DNA of 64,000 nucleotides. It comes from UBA2022 sp964621555. Its GTDB lineage: Bacteria; Patescibacteriota; Dojkabacteria; SC72. Made by a program: the position numbers and the translations under genes. Under the pieces are notes generated by a model that was not told where the DNA came from, searched no databases, and was given only the letters and a program-made list of their open reading frames with translations. The stretch's first letter is position 1. The number at the start of each line of letters is the position of its first letter. Location of the stretch: assembly GCA_964621555.1 (NCBI GenBank), contig CAZUOO010000001.1:1-64000 (forward strand), given 5' to 3'. Below, in pieces: positions 43,942-51,427 of this stretch.

Positions 43942-44723
43942 GCTGCAAGTTCATCAAAAATCCAATCTTTAATTAAACGATAGTCTGTATTTGGGTTGTA
44001 CTTAGATATATGATTTCCCTCGTACACCTTAACCGAATTATTTGGATATTTAGATAGGACTTTCTCAATAGACTTAGGATCAATAATATGATCTTTAGAA
44101 GCTTTGATAATTACAGTTGGCTTGGTTATAATCGATTCGAGATCTATATTATAATCTAATATAGATAGCCATTGCTGATTTATCATTCCTAACCTAGTTT
44201 TAGGAAAGTACATACCCTCAAACGCACGTAATATATTAGTAACAAGAAGCTTAAGGATGTTTGAATAAAATTTACTGTACGTAGCTGGTTTAAAAATTTT
44301 ACGAAGAAGATTTTTCTGAGTTTTAGTAAAGAACTCTCCAGGATTAACTAATACGACTTTGTCTATTTTCTCTAAACTTGGGAGTAACTCACACACCTTA
44401 CTTATAATCGCTGTACCATATGAAAAGCCTAGGAAAGTAACACTTTTAAAATTATTCGAACGTAGAAAATCAGTTAGTAAATCTGAAGTAATTAAAGATA
44501 TGTTATTGACATCATTACCAGTATTTAGAACCGAGGACTTATATCTAGAAGGATAAGACAAGCATATCATCCTGCTATCAATTTTTAGATCTAAATCCTT
44601 TACAAACCTTGCATCGTATATACCTGGGGGGAAGATAACAACCAAGTTATTTGAATCTTTTCCGTTATCTAGATAATGAAACTCTCCTTGAGAATGCTTG
44701 TAGAACTTATCAGTATAATCCAT
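43938..44723 (-). CDS. Alpha/beta hydrolase
   Basis: A 261-residue hydrolase of the alpha/beta fold. The nucleophile elbow is FLGFSYGTA near residue 100 (G-x-S-x-G), the acid is probably in KASKDHIID, and the catalytic His is in GNHISKY. An oxyanion-hole loop VVIFPPGIYD precedes it. The substrate is unknown; ester or lipid hydrolysis is likely. It lies alone between tRNA-Pro and the convergent HAD gene. Confidence 0.82.
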   Translation of the reverse strand: MDYTDKFYKHSQGEFHYLDNGKDSNNLVVIFPPGIYDARFVKDLDLKIDSRMICLSYPSRYKSSVLNTGNDVNNISLITSDLLTDFLRSNNFKSVTFLGFSYGTAIISKVCELLPSLEKIDKVVLVNPGEFFTKTQKNLLRKIFKPATYSKFYSNILKLLVTNILRAFEGMYFPKTRLGMINQQWLSILDYNIDLESIITKPTVIIKASKDHIIDPKSIEKVLSKYPNNSVKVYEGNHISKYNPNTDYRLIKDWIFDELAA

Positions 44724-44779
44724 GTTAAGAATTGTATCTGGCCTAATTGAAACTAGCGCGGATTTCGAAATATAGCAAT

Positions 44780-44856
44780 TGGTCGGGGAGACAGGACTTG
44801 AACCTGCGGCCTCTGCGTCCCAAACGCAGCGTTCTAGCCATCTGAACTACTCCCCG
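44780..44856 (-). tRNA. tRNA-Pro(TGG)
   Basis: On the minus strand, the acceptor stem is CGGGGAG/CTCCCCG, followed by discriminator A and an encoded CCA. The anticodon stem CTGCG/CGCAG holds loop TTTGGGA, giving anticodon TGG. The T loop is GGTTCAAGTCC. The length is 77 nt. Confidence 0.95.
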
Positions 44857-44892
44857 ACAACTTCTGTATTTTATCACACAATAATATAAAAC

Positions 44893-44918
44893 AAAAAGGG
44901 AGGCGAACCTCCCTTTTT
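44893..44918 (-). terminator. Intrinsic terminator after the DUF4870-like gene
   Basis: A perfect 11-bp stem (AAAAAGGGAGG with CCTCCCTTTTT) around a CGAA tetraloop lies 21 nt past the stop of the minus-strand gene at 44940. The A and T runs on both sides let it act in either direction, so it also separates tRNA-Pro. It is the only clear intrinsic terminator seen. Confidence 0.88.
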
Positions 44919-44939
44919 ATAATCAGCTAATTCTAAAGA

Positions 44940-45338
44940 TTAGAATCTATTCATAATCTCTAATGCATACTTAGAAAGAACAGGAACATCAAACCTTTCT
45001 CCCTTATATGCTTTCATTGCTCCAACGATAACTAATACAAAACTACCTAATGAAACAATAGGTATTAAGCATAGACTTAGAAGACCAACTATTACATTGA
45101 TAACAGGGATAGCTCCTAAAACACCTGTAACTAAACCAAATGCTAAACCTGCAACGAAAAGTAATGCAAACTGTGCTGCATAATACCTAACGAAGAGATC
45201 TTTTCTCTCAACAAAAAACATAACCAATCCTACAATAGGAATACATGATACTGCGGCCATCAATGCATTGTCCTTATTAAATTTGATATCATTCAATGAT
45301 ACCTGCCTTACAGCTTCTTTTGCCTTAACTTCTGCCAT
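44940..45338 (-). CDS. DUF4870/Tic20-like membrane protein
   Basis: A 132-residue protein with three hydrophobic segments. CIPIVGLVMFFVERKDLFVRYYAAQFALL, seen in parts, and KAYKGERFDVPVLSKYA near the end match the DUF4870/Tic20-like pattern of small bacterial membrane proteins. The function is unknown. It is transcribed away from lexA and ends at the terminator at 44893-44918, so it is monocistronic. Confidence 0.82.
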   Translation of the reverse strand: MAEVKAKEAVRQVSLNDIKFNKDNALMAAVSCIPIVGLVMFFVERKDLFVRYYAAQFALLFVAGLAFGLVTGVLGAIPVINVIVGLLSLCLIPIVSLGSFVLVIVGAMKAYKGERFDVPVLSKYALEIMNRF

Positions 45339-45446
45339 AGATATATAAAAATAATATTAAGTAATCTTTATCAGTATAGTTGAGCACGGAGTAACATTCA
45401 AGGGGTATATTAATACACTACAAGGTATTGCAATTGTTAAACCGAG

Positions 45447-45464
45447 GGTATACCATGTATACAT
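45447..45464. promoter_or_regulatory. Tandem palindromes upstream of lexA
   Basis: GGTATACC (45447-45454) is followed directly by ATGTATACAT (45455-45464). Both are perfect palindromes and they end 23 nt before the lexA ATG. This is where a self-regulating LexA would bind, overlapping the promoter. The operator role is inferred. Confidence 0.4.
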
Positions 45465-45487
45465 AATTAATATATTAGCTTTAATAT

Positions 45488-46123
45488 ATGAACCAATTTT
45501 TAACAGAAAAACAAGTAAAGGTGTTAACGACAATTAGGGATTTCTTTCTTGAAAATGGCTACGCACCATCATTAAGTGAATTGCAAATTATGCTACATAT
45601 TAATACTAAGCGAGGTGTGGTAAACCACTTAGAATCCTTGGAAAAGAAGGGCTACATTATTAGAACGAGCGAGCCTAGAGGTATACGCCTCGTAGAGGAA
45701 GAGGAATATCAGTATATGATTGGTATACCTATATTGGGATATGCTAATGCAGGTAAGCCACTTGCAATTGCTGAAGAAGATAGATTAGGTGTTTTACATG
45801 TTGATAAATCATTACTCACACATAAATCAGATCTTTTTGCATTAATTGTTAATGGAGATTCTATGAATCAAAGAGTTATTGAGGGGAAGAATATGAAAGA
45901 TGGGTGTTATGTAATTGTTTCTAAAAGTGCAGAGATTAGCGATGAGGATGCGGTAGTTGCAGTTTTGGATAATTCCGCTACAATCAAATCATATAAAAAG
46001 GATGACGATATGATTATTCTATACCCACAATCTGACAACCCTATCCATCAGCCAATATACCTTGATCAGTACAGCAATAGTTTAATCAACGGTAAGATTA
46101 TTAAAATACTCGATAGACCATAA
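45488..46123 (+). CDS. lexA: LexA repressor / self-cleaving protease
   Basis: LexA represses DNA-damage genes until RecA triggers self-cleavage. The N-terminal winged helix is present (FFLENGYAPSLSELQ with HLESLEKKGYI). The cleavage site is the Ala-Gly in GYANAGKPL. The catalytic Ser lies in VNGDSMNQR and the Lys in SATIKSYKK. The 211-residue length is normal. uvrB, uvrC, dnaE and mutL in this window are possible targets but lack a clear copy of the lexA palindromes. The gene diverges from the DUF4870-like gene. Confidence 0.95.
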   Translation: MNQFLTEKQVKVLTTIRDFFLENGYAPSLSELQIMLHINTKRGVVNHLESLEKKGYIIRTSEPRGIRLVEEEEYQYMIGIPILGYANAGKPLAIAEEDRLGVLHVDKSLLTHKSDLFALIVNGDSMNQRVIEGKNMKDGCYVIVSKSAEISDEDAVVAVLDNSATIKSYKKDDDMIILYPQSDNPIHQPIYLDQYSNSLINGKIIKILDRP

Positions 46124-46660
46124 ATGGAAGGTATTAAACTACTTTCAAATAAATACGTTAGATTAGTAGTGATTCTTCGGATTGCAGGTTATTTTACGAT
46201 CCTCTGGTATCCCCTTGAAGGGATCCTTCTTTCAATGTTTTTAGATATTCTTGACTGGTATATTTTGAGCTGGGGAGGTGTACCTAGAAGTACATATCAT
46301 AAGGTTGATAAACCAATTGATTATATACAGTACCTTTTTATGATACCTCCGATATTAAGCACCCCTATATTCCCAACTTACATGCTGTTTCTAATTTGGA
46401 GAACTATTGGGCATCTGGTGTACTATAAAACGGGAAAACGTGCCTTCTTCATACTTTTTCCTAATGTTGCTGAATACATTGCAATTGTATACTTCATCTC
46501 CGAAAGGTATGGGTTAGGAGTTAGTGCAAACTCACTCCAAGTGATACTAATCATAATCATATTTAAGATAGTGATGGAGGTTTGGCTCCACTATTTCGCC
46601 AAAGGTAGTAGCTACGACTGGGGAAGGCGCATTAGAGCTTTCTTGTATCCAAACTCCTAA
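46124..46660 (+). CDS. Polytopic membrane protein of unknown function
   Basis: A 178-residue protein with about five hydrophobic segments. Polar motifs between helices include DILDWYILSWGG and RTIGHLVYYKTGKRAFFI, and it ends with a Trp/Arg-rich stretch. The D-x-x-D-W near residue 41 faces the membrane surface and might bind a head group. The ATG follows the lexA stop with no gap, so it is in the lexA transcript and could be damage-inducible. No known family was recognised. Confidence 0.75.
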   Translation: MEGIKLLSNKYVRLVVILRIAGYFTILWYPLEGILLSMFLDILDWYILSWGGVPRSTYHKVDKPIDYIQYLFMIPPILSTPIFPTYMLFLIWRTIGHLVYYKTGKRAFFILFPNVAEYIAIVYFISERYGLGVSANSLQVILIIIIFKIVMEVWLHYFAKGSSYDWGRRIRAFLYPNS

Positions 46661-46700
46661 TATAGTATCATTGTCACACAATAATTAATCCTTTTTCCTA

Positions 46701-47660
46701 ATGGATATTAACACTGAGAATATACTAATAGGTGACACAATATATATTGTTGGACATAGAAAACCTGACGTAGATGCAATAGTATCTGCATACTCATATC
46801 AAATATATAGACACTCAAGAGGAGACTTCAACTATAGCGCTATTAGGTGTGATGATGTAAACCCATTAACAACATGGCTATTTGAATATTTTAAGATTGA
46901 ACTTCCTATGTTGATTAGGGATATATCTGGAAAAAAGGTGGTACTTGTAGACCACACAGATCCTGACCAAAGGGCTACAGGGTGGGAAAATGCAGAGATA
47001 ATAGAGGTTGTTGATCACCATAACTTAAAGCTAGAAACTACAGTACCTCCTAAAATAACTATTCGACCATATGGATCAACCACCACACTCGTAGCCCTAA
47101 AGTTAATACGTGCAAATGTAAAGATTCAAGCTAATGTAGCAGGTTTAATGCTTTCTGCCATCCTAGACGACACCCTAGCGCTTAGATCTCCAATTACAAC
47201 CTATGTTGATAGATCAATAGCAGGTAATCTGGCTGCAATTGCAGGTATTTCAGATATCTCTGGATTTGCGCGTGACCTATTTAACCATAAGGATGTATGG
47301 GCAAAAATGAAAGCCTTAGATATTATTAATACTGATATCAAGAACTTTGAAACTAATGGAGTAACGTTCTCCATATCACAAGTAGAAACAATGGATAACC
47401 AGAAGCTATCCTCTAAAGAAAAGGAAATATTAACCTCCCTGAAAAAGCTGAATCAGACAGAACCAATGAACATAAGAGTAGTTATGTTAACAGACCTGCT
47501 TAGAAATGACTGCATTTTGCTTGCAGACGGAGATATGGTGGGTGACCTGGAATCAATCTTTGAAACCAAGCTCGAGAATGGTAATAGAATGTACCTTCCA
47601 GGAGTATTATCCAGGAAGAAACAGCTCCTTCCAAAGATTCTAAACCACTACACAGCTTAA
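46701..47660 (+). CDS. ppaC: Manganese-dependent (family II) inorganic pyrophosphatase
   Basis: A 319-residue DHH-DHHA2 enzyme that hydrolyses pyrophosphate and pulls biosynthetic reactions forward. GHRKPDVDAIVSAY, VLVDHTDPDQ, VVDHHNL and AILDDTLALRSPITT give the metal ligands. RKKQLLPKI near the C-terminus is the DHHA2 substrate-binding signature. The length is normal for CBS-less family II enzymes. It is 40 nt after the membrane gene and may be in the same transcript. No CBS or DRTGG regulatory insert is present. Confidence 0.93.
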   Translation: MDINTENILIGDTIYIVGHRKPDVDAIVSAYSYQIYRHSRGDFNYSAIRCDDVNPLTTWLFEYFKIELPMLIRDISGKKVVLVDHTDPDQRATGWENAEIIEVVDHHNLKLETTVPPKITIRPYGSTTTLVALKLIRANVKIQANVAGLMLSAILDDTLALRSPITTYVDRSIAGNLAAIAGISDISGFARDLFNHKDVWAKMKALDIINTDIKNFETNGVTFSISQVETMDNQKLSSKEKEILTSLKKLNQTEPMNIRVVMLTDLLRNDCILLADGDMVGDLESIFETKLENGNRMYLPGVLSRKKQLLPKILNHYTA

Positions 47661-47731
47661 TCATAGCTTTACGGTTCTCTCAAGTGCTATTATTTAGCAT
47701 AACTTAAACCTGTCACTCCTTCATAACTCAA

Positions 47732-49141
47732 ATGCAAATACTAACCAAGACAGATTTCAAAACATATCTAGACACGCCAATGCATCTTTGGGGCAAGGTA
47801 AACGGTCAGTATACTAAAGACGAAAACGACTTCATACTTCATATAAAAGGACAGGGAAGAGAGGTTGAGAAACTAGGTCTAGAATATATCAAACAAAATA
47901 TAACCCCCAACTTTGAATATCAGAGAAAATTTACATTTGAGAACCTTGAATGCATATGCGATATCCTCATAGAAAATGAAGATAATACATACTCACTCTA
48001 TGAAATTAAAAGTGCATCTGACGTAAAGCAGGTAGATGAATACGACATACTCTTCCAATACTACGTAGCATCTCAAGCTATAACTATAAGCAAGATATAC
48101 GTAATACACGTAAATGGTAAGTATATGAGAGAAGGGGAATTAGACCTTAATGAAGCTTTCAAAACAAGAGACCTAACAGAATTAATAGATAGTAAACTTG
48201 AGGAAACGGTAGAACTAATAGGGAAAGCCAAGGAAGTACTCAATAGAGAAGCTCCTAACGACATAGAAACGTGTAGAAAGCTAAAAGATTGCCCTTGCCC
48301 TCAACTCTGCTTCCCATCACTGCCTGAATACTCCATATATAACCTTGCTAATATCCACCAAGAAAGACTAATCCAATTAGAGGAGGAAGGAATACTAGAT
48401 ATTAACGATATACCCGACCACTTCAACCTTAGTACCAAGCAAAGGTATCAGCTCATTAGCACCAAAACACGAAAGCCAATAATTGATAGTTCAGGGGTAT
48501 CCACTTTTATCTCAAAACTAAGCTACCCGCTATACTTCCTAGACTATGAGGCATACTCATGGCCAATACCTATGTATGACAAACACACTGCATACCAAAA
48601 TGTAGTATTCCAATACTCACTACATAAAATAGTGCAAAGTAGTTCAGAAATAATACATAAAGAATACCTCTCAACTACAAAAAACGACCCAATTAAAGAG
48701 GTGTTAGAACATTTAGAAACGGACATTGGTGATAGAGGAACAATACTTGTATGGAATCGAATATTTGAGCAGGGATGCAATAGGGAAATGGCCAGGATAT
48801 ATCCCCAGTATAAAGATCTATTACAAAATATAAATAGTAGAATTGTTGATCTTAGCGACATATTTAGCAAGCAGGTATACGTAGATTACAGATTTAAAGG
48901 AAGTTGGAGTTTGAAGAACGTACTACCAATTCTCGCCCCAGGTATTAGCTATAAAGGAATGCCCATATCAAACGGCACATCTGCAATGCTAAAGTGGAAG
49001 GAGTTGGTATATAACCAAACCAATCTAAAGGAGAAAAACATGGTATATGAGAACCTATTAAGATACTGTGAGCTTGACACATATGCTATGATTAAAGTAT
49101 TGGAAGAATTATATAGATGTGTAAATAGAACACTTATATAA
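47732..49141 (+). CDS. DUF2779 nuclease-like protein with Cas4-like N-terminus
   Basis: A 469-residue protein. Residues about 60-110 (CDILIENEDNTYSLYEIKSA) look like a PD-(D/E)xK nuclease core. CRKLKDCPCPQLC near residue 185 is a Cys cluster like the Fe-S site of Cas4/AddB-type nucleases. The C-terminal half is DUF2779, RNase H/DnaQ-like, with YFLDYEAYSWPIP, FQYSLHKI, VWNRIFEQGC and YCELDTYAM as acidic motifs. It may process DNA ends. There is no CRISPR array or cas gene near, so Cas4 function is not supported. Confidence 0.8.
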   Translation: MQILTKTDFKTYLDTPMHLWGKVNGQYTKDENDFILHIKGQGREVEKLGLEYIKQNITPNFEYQRKFTFENLECICDILIENEDNTYSLYEIKSASDVKQVDEYDILFQYYVASQAITISKIYVIHVNGKYMREGELDLNEAFKTRDLTELIDSKLEETVELIGKAKEVLNREAPNDIETCRKLKDCPCPQLCFPSLPEYSIYNLANIHQERLIQLEEEGILDINDIPDHFNLSTKQRYQLISTKTRKPIIDSSGVSTFISKLSYPLYFLDYEAYSWPIPMYDKHTAYQNVVFQYSLHKIVQSSSEIIHKEYLSTTKNDPIKEVLEHLETDIGDRGTILVWNRIFEQGCNREMARIYPQYKDLLQNINSRIVDLSDIFSKQVYVDYRFKGSWSLKNVLPILAPGISYKGMPISNGTSAMLKWKELVYNQTNLKEKNMVYENLLRYCELDTYAMIKVLEELYRCVNRTLI

Positions 49142-49190
49142 TTACAACCTCTGTGATATTATCACGAATTAATATATTAGAAACGCGACA

Positions 49191-49910
49191 ATGCTATACG
49201 AAATTATAATTGCAACGCTACTCATTAGCTCAATCTCATTAGTAGCTGTTCTTTTTCTTGCACTTAGTGATAAGCTCTTAAACCTCACCACACACTATTT
49301 TGTGGCTCTCTCCGCAGGTACGATGATGGGAACAGCGTACTTACACTTAATTCCTGAACTAAGTGAAGAGATTAGTTTGGAAAACCTACTAATGATAATC
49401 CTAATTGCCTTCGGAGTGTTTTTCATCCTAGAAAAAATAATACACTGGAGACATTCACACTCAGACGTTGATAGTAAACAATCAATTGGACATATGAATC
49501 TCATTGGAGATGGTCTACACAACTTCATAGACGGTTTGCTTCTGGCAGCCACATTTGCGGTAGATGTCAGATTGGGAATACTAGCATCGTTTGCGGTAGC
49601 CCTACACGAACTCCCACAGGAAATAGGGGACTTTGGTGTACTGTTGCACGCTGGCTGGAGCAAAGCCAAAGCTATAAAAGCCAATATACTTGTATCACTA
49701 ACAATGGTTCTTGGTGGTATATTAGGATTCTTCCTTTTCAACATATTTGAAGGATTTCTCCCATACCTCACTGCAATAGCGGCGGGAGGATTTATATACA
49801 TAGCATCATCTGATCTAATCCCAGAATTAAAGGAGGAGAGAAATATCTTGAAATCACTTTCACACCTTCTAGTCTTCGGACTTGGAATCGCAATCACATA
49901 TATGCTGTAA
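49191..49910 (+). CDS. ZIP family metal transporter
   Basis: A 239-residue transporter with about seven to eight helices. HNFIDGLLLA in helix IV and ALHELPQEIGDFG in helix V carry the metal-binding His and Glu residues of ZIP proteins. An His-rich loop (HWRHSHSD) precedes helix IV. It probably brings in zinc, iron or manganese. The AlkA-like gene begins on the next base after its stop. Metal choice cannot be read. Confidence 0.94.
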   Translation: MLYEIIIATLLISSISLVAVLFLALSDKLLNLTTHYFVALSAGTMMGTAYLHLIPELSEEISLENLLMIILIAFGVFFILEKIIHWRHSHSDVDSKQSIGHMNLIGDGLHNFIDGLLLAATFAVDVRLGILASFAVALHELPQEIGDFGVLLHAGWSKAKAIKANILVSLTMVLGGILGFFLFNIFEGFLPYLTAIAAGGFIYIASSDLIPELKEERNILKSLSHLLVFGLGIAITYML

Positions 49911-50522
49911 ATGGTAGGGACAGATATCCTAGAACATTTCAAAGTGAATGACACTAAAATTCACTCACTTATTATAAAGAAGGGAATTGAGATACCTGCA
50001 CAAACGCCAACGCACGAATTATATATTCAACTAACAAGAACTATCGTATACCAGCAACTACATGGGAAAGCTGCACAGACGATATTTAACAGGTTCATAT
50101 CACTATACCCCACTCAATCCCCAAATCCACAAGAGATTATAGACACTCCAATTGAGAAATTAAGGGAAGTAGGGCTGTCAAACTCTAAAGCGAACTATAT
50201 ACAAAATATTGCTAAAGCCTGTGTAGAAGGGTCTCTAGACTTCTCTAAACTGTATACCATGACAGACGACGACGTTATATCAGCTCTAACTACAATTAAG
50301 GGGGTAGGGAAGTGGACAGCCCAAATGTTTCTAATCTTTAACCTAAGTAGACCAAACGTATTTTCATATGGAGATTTAGGTCTGATGAAGGCTATAACCA
50401 AGCTATACGGATATAAGAAGACACCTTCAATCGCCACTATAAGCAGGATTGTGAAAAGATGGGACCCGTATAAAACGTATGCCACACTATCACTTTGGAA
50501 GTATATAGATGATAAGGAATAA
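49911..50522 (+). CDS. HhH-GPD DNA glycosylase, AlkA-like
   Basis: A 203-residue glycosylase. The helix-hairpin-helix is TTIKGVGKWTAQMFLIF near residue 120-136, followed by the catalytic Asp in FSYGDLGLMKA. This layout and the absence of an Fe-S cluster match DNA-3-methyladenine glycosylase II and 8-oxoG relatives, which remove alkylated bases. It is immediately after the ZIP gene (TAA then ATG). The N-terminal domain of full AlkA is missing, as is common in short forms. Confidence 0.9.
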   Translation: MVGTDILEHFKVNDTKIHSLIIKKGIEIPAQTPTHELYIQLTRTIVYQQLHGKAAQTIFNRFISLYPTQSPNPQEIIDTPIEKLREVGLSNSKANYIQNIAKACVEGSLDFSKLYTMTDDDVISALTTIKGVGKWTAQMFLIFNLSRPNVFSYGDLGLMKAITKLYGYKKTPSIATISRIVKRWDPYKTYATLSLWKYIDDKE

Positions 50523-50594
50523 CTATAAAACCTGACCAATTTACATTTATATTGGAATTAGTTAATATGAATAATTAATTCTGAATAAACAAAT

Positions 50595-50975
50595 ATGCAC
50601 TACATTTTTAGAAAGATAGCACAGCGAGTCTCAAACTTTGTAGGAAGTTCGTATGCATTCATGGTAGCCCTAATGATAATTGTAATATGGGGGATTACTG
50701 GCCCTGCATTTGGATACTCAGATACCTGGCAACTTGCAATCAATACAGGAACTACAATTGTAACATTTCTAATGGTATTCCTAATCCAGAACACACAGAA
50801 TAGAGAGACCAAGGCAATTAACCTCAAGCTGGATGAATTGATTATTTCAAGCTACAAAGCAAAAAACCATATGGTTGCTGCTGAAGACTTTGAAGACGAG
50901 AAGATAGACGACCTAGGTGAGAAATATAGAAAGATTGCTAATTCAAGACCAAGAAGACCAAAGATAACAGTTTAA
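50595..50975 (+). CDS. Low-affinity iron permease-like membrane protein
   Basis: A 126-residue protein with two helices. GSSYAFMVALMIIVIWGITGP, broken here for length, and TVVTFLMVFLIQNTQNRE-like TIVTFLMVFLIQNTQNRE with KLDELI match the small low-affinity iron permease family. Members sit in the inner membrane, but their transport role is weakly supported. The stop shares TTAA with atpC on the other strand. GAATAA ends 6 nt before the ATG, a possible leaderless promoter. Confidence 0.85.
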   Translation: MHYIFRKIAQRVSNFVGSSYAFMVALMIIVIWGITGPAFGYSDTWQLAINTGTTIVTFLMVFLIQNTQNRETKAINLKLDELIISSYKAKNHMVAAEDFEDEKIDDLGEKYRKIANSRPRRPKITV

Positions 50976-51427
50976 TCTTTACGAGTCACCTTAACTTTAA
51001 TATCGGAAGTATTTCTTCTCCTCACCTTAGCAATTTCAATACGTGCAACCTCACGTTCGATATCTCCCTGCAACTTAGCAAACTCTACATCCGAGATATC
51101 ATCCTTCTTTTTAAGGTATTCCTCAGCCTTAGCTTTAGCTTCCATGGCGGCATCAATATTAATTTCCTCCGCAAACTCAGAGGTATCAGCCATAATTGTA
51201 ACCACACTATCCTTTTGAACCTTAACAATTCCTGAAGTTATGAAAATATACTCTGATCTTCCATCCTCATACATCACCTCAATCTCCCCGATTCCTAAAA
51301 GTGAGATTAACGGTTGATGATCGTCGAATACAGAAATAACACCAGCCTCTGTAGGTATTGTAATTGATCTAACATTCTCAGCTTTTAATATTTCACCCTT
51401 AGGTGTATAGAATTTGAGATTAATCAT
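50972..51427 (-). CDS. atpC: F-type ATP synthase epsilon subunit
   Basis: Last gene of the atp operon. Epsilon couples the central stalk to the c-ring and inhibits hydrolysis. FYTPKGEILKAENVRSITIPTEAGVISVFDDHQP, in parts, is the conserved beta-sandwich start, and the C-terminal two-helix part is at about 90-145. The 151-residue length is slightly more than usual (about 135). It overlaps atpD by 8 nt, and its stop TTAA is shared with the convergent gene. Confidence 0.96.
   Translation of the reverse strand: MINLKFYTPKGEILKAENVRSITIPTEAGVISVFDDHQPLISLLGIGEIEVMYEDGRSEYIFITSGIVKVQKDSVVTIMADTSEFAEEINIDAAMEAKAKAEEYLKKKDDISDVEFAKLQGDIEREVARIEIAKVRRRNTSDIKVKVTRKD

Noticed and set aside
47732..49141. 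Cas4 of a CRISPR system
   Set aside because: The Cys cluster and nuclease core resemble Cas4, but the DUF2779 half and the lack of any cas gene or array argue against it.
49295..49954. 219-codon open frame on the minus strand opposite the ZIP transporter
   Set aside because: It is antisense to a gene with clear HNFIDG and HELPQE motifs. The translation is Ser/Ile-rich with no family pattern, and no promoter or start context supports it.
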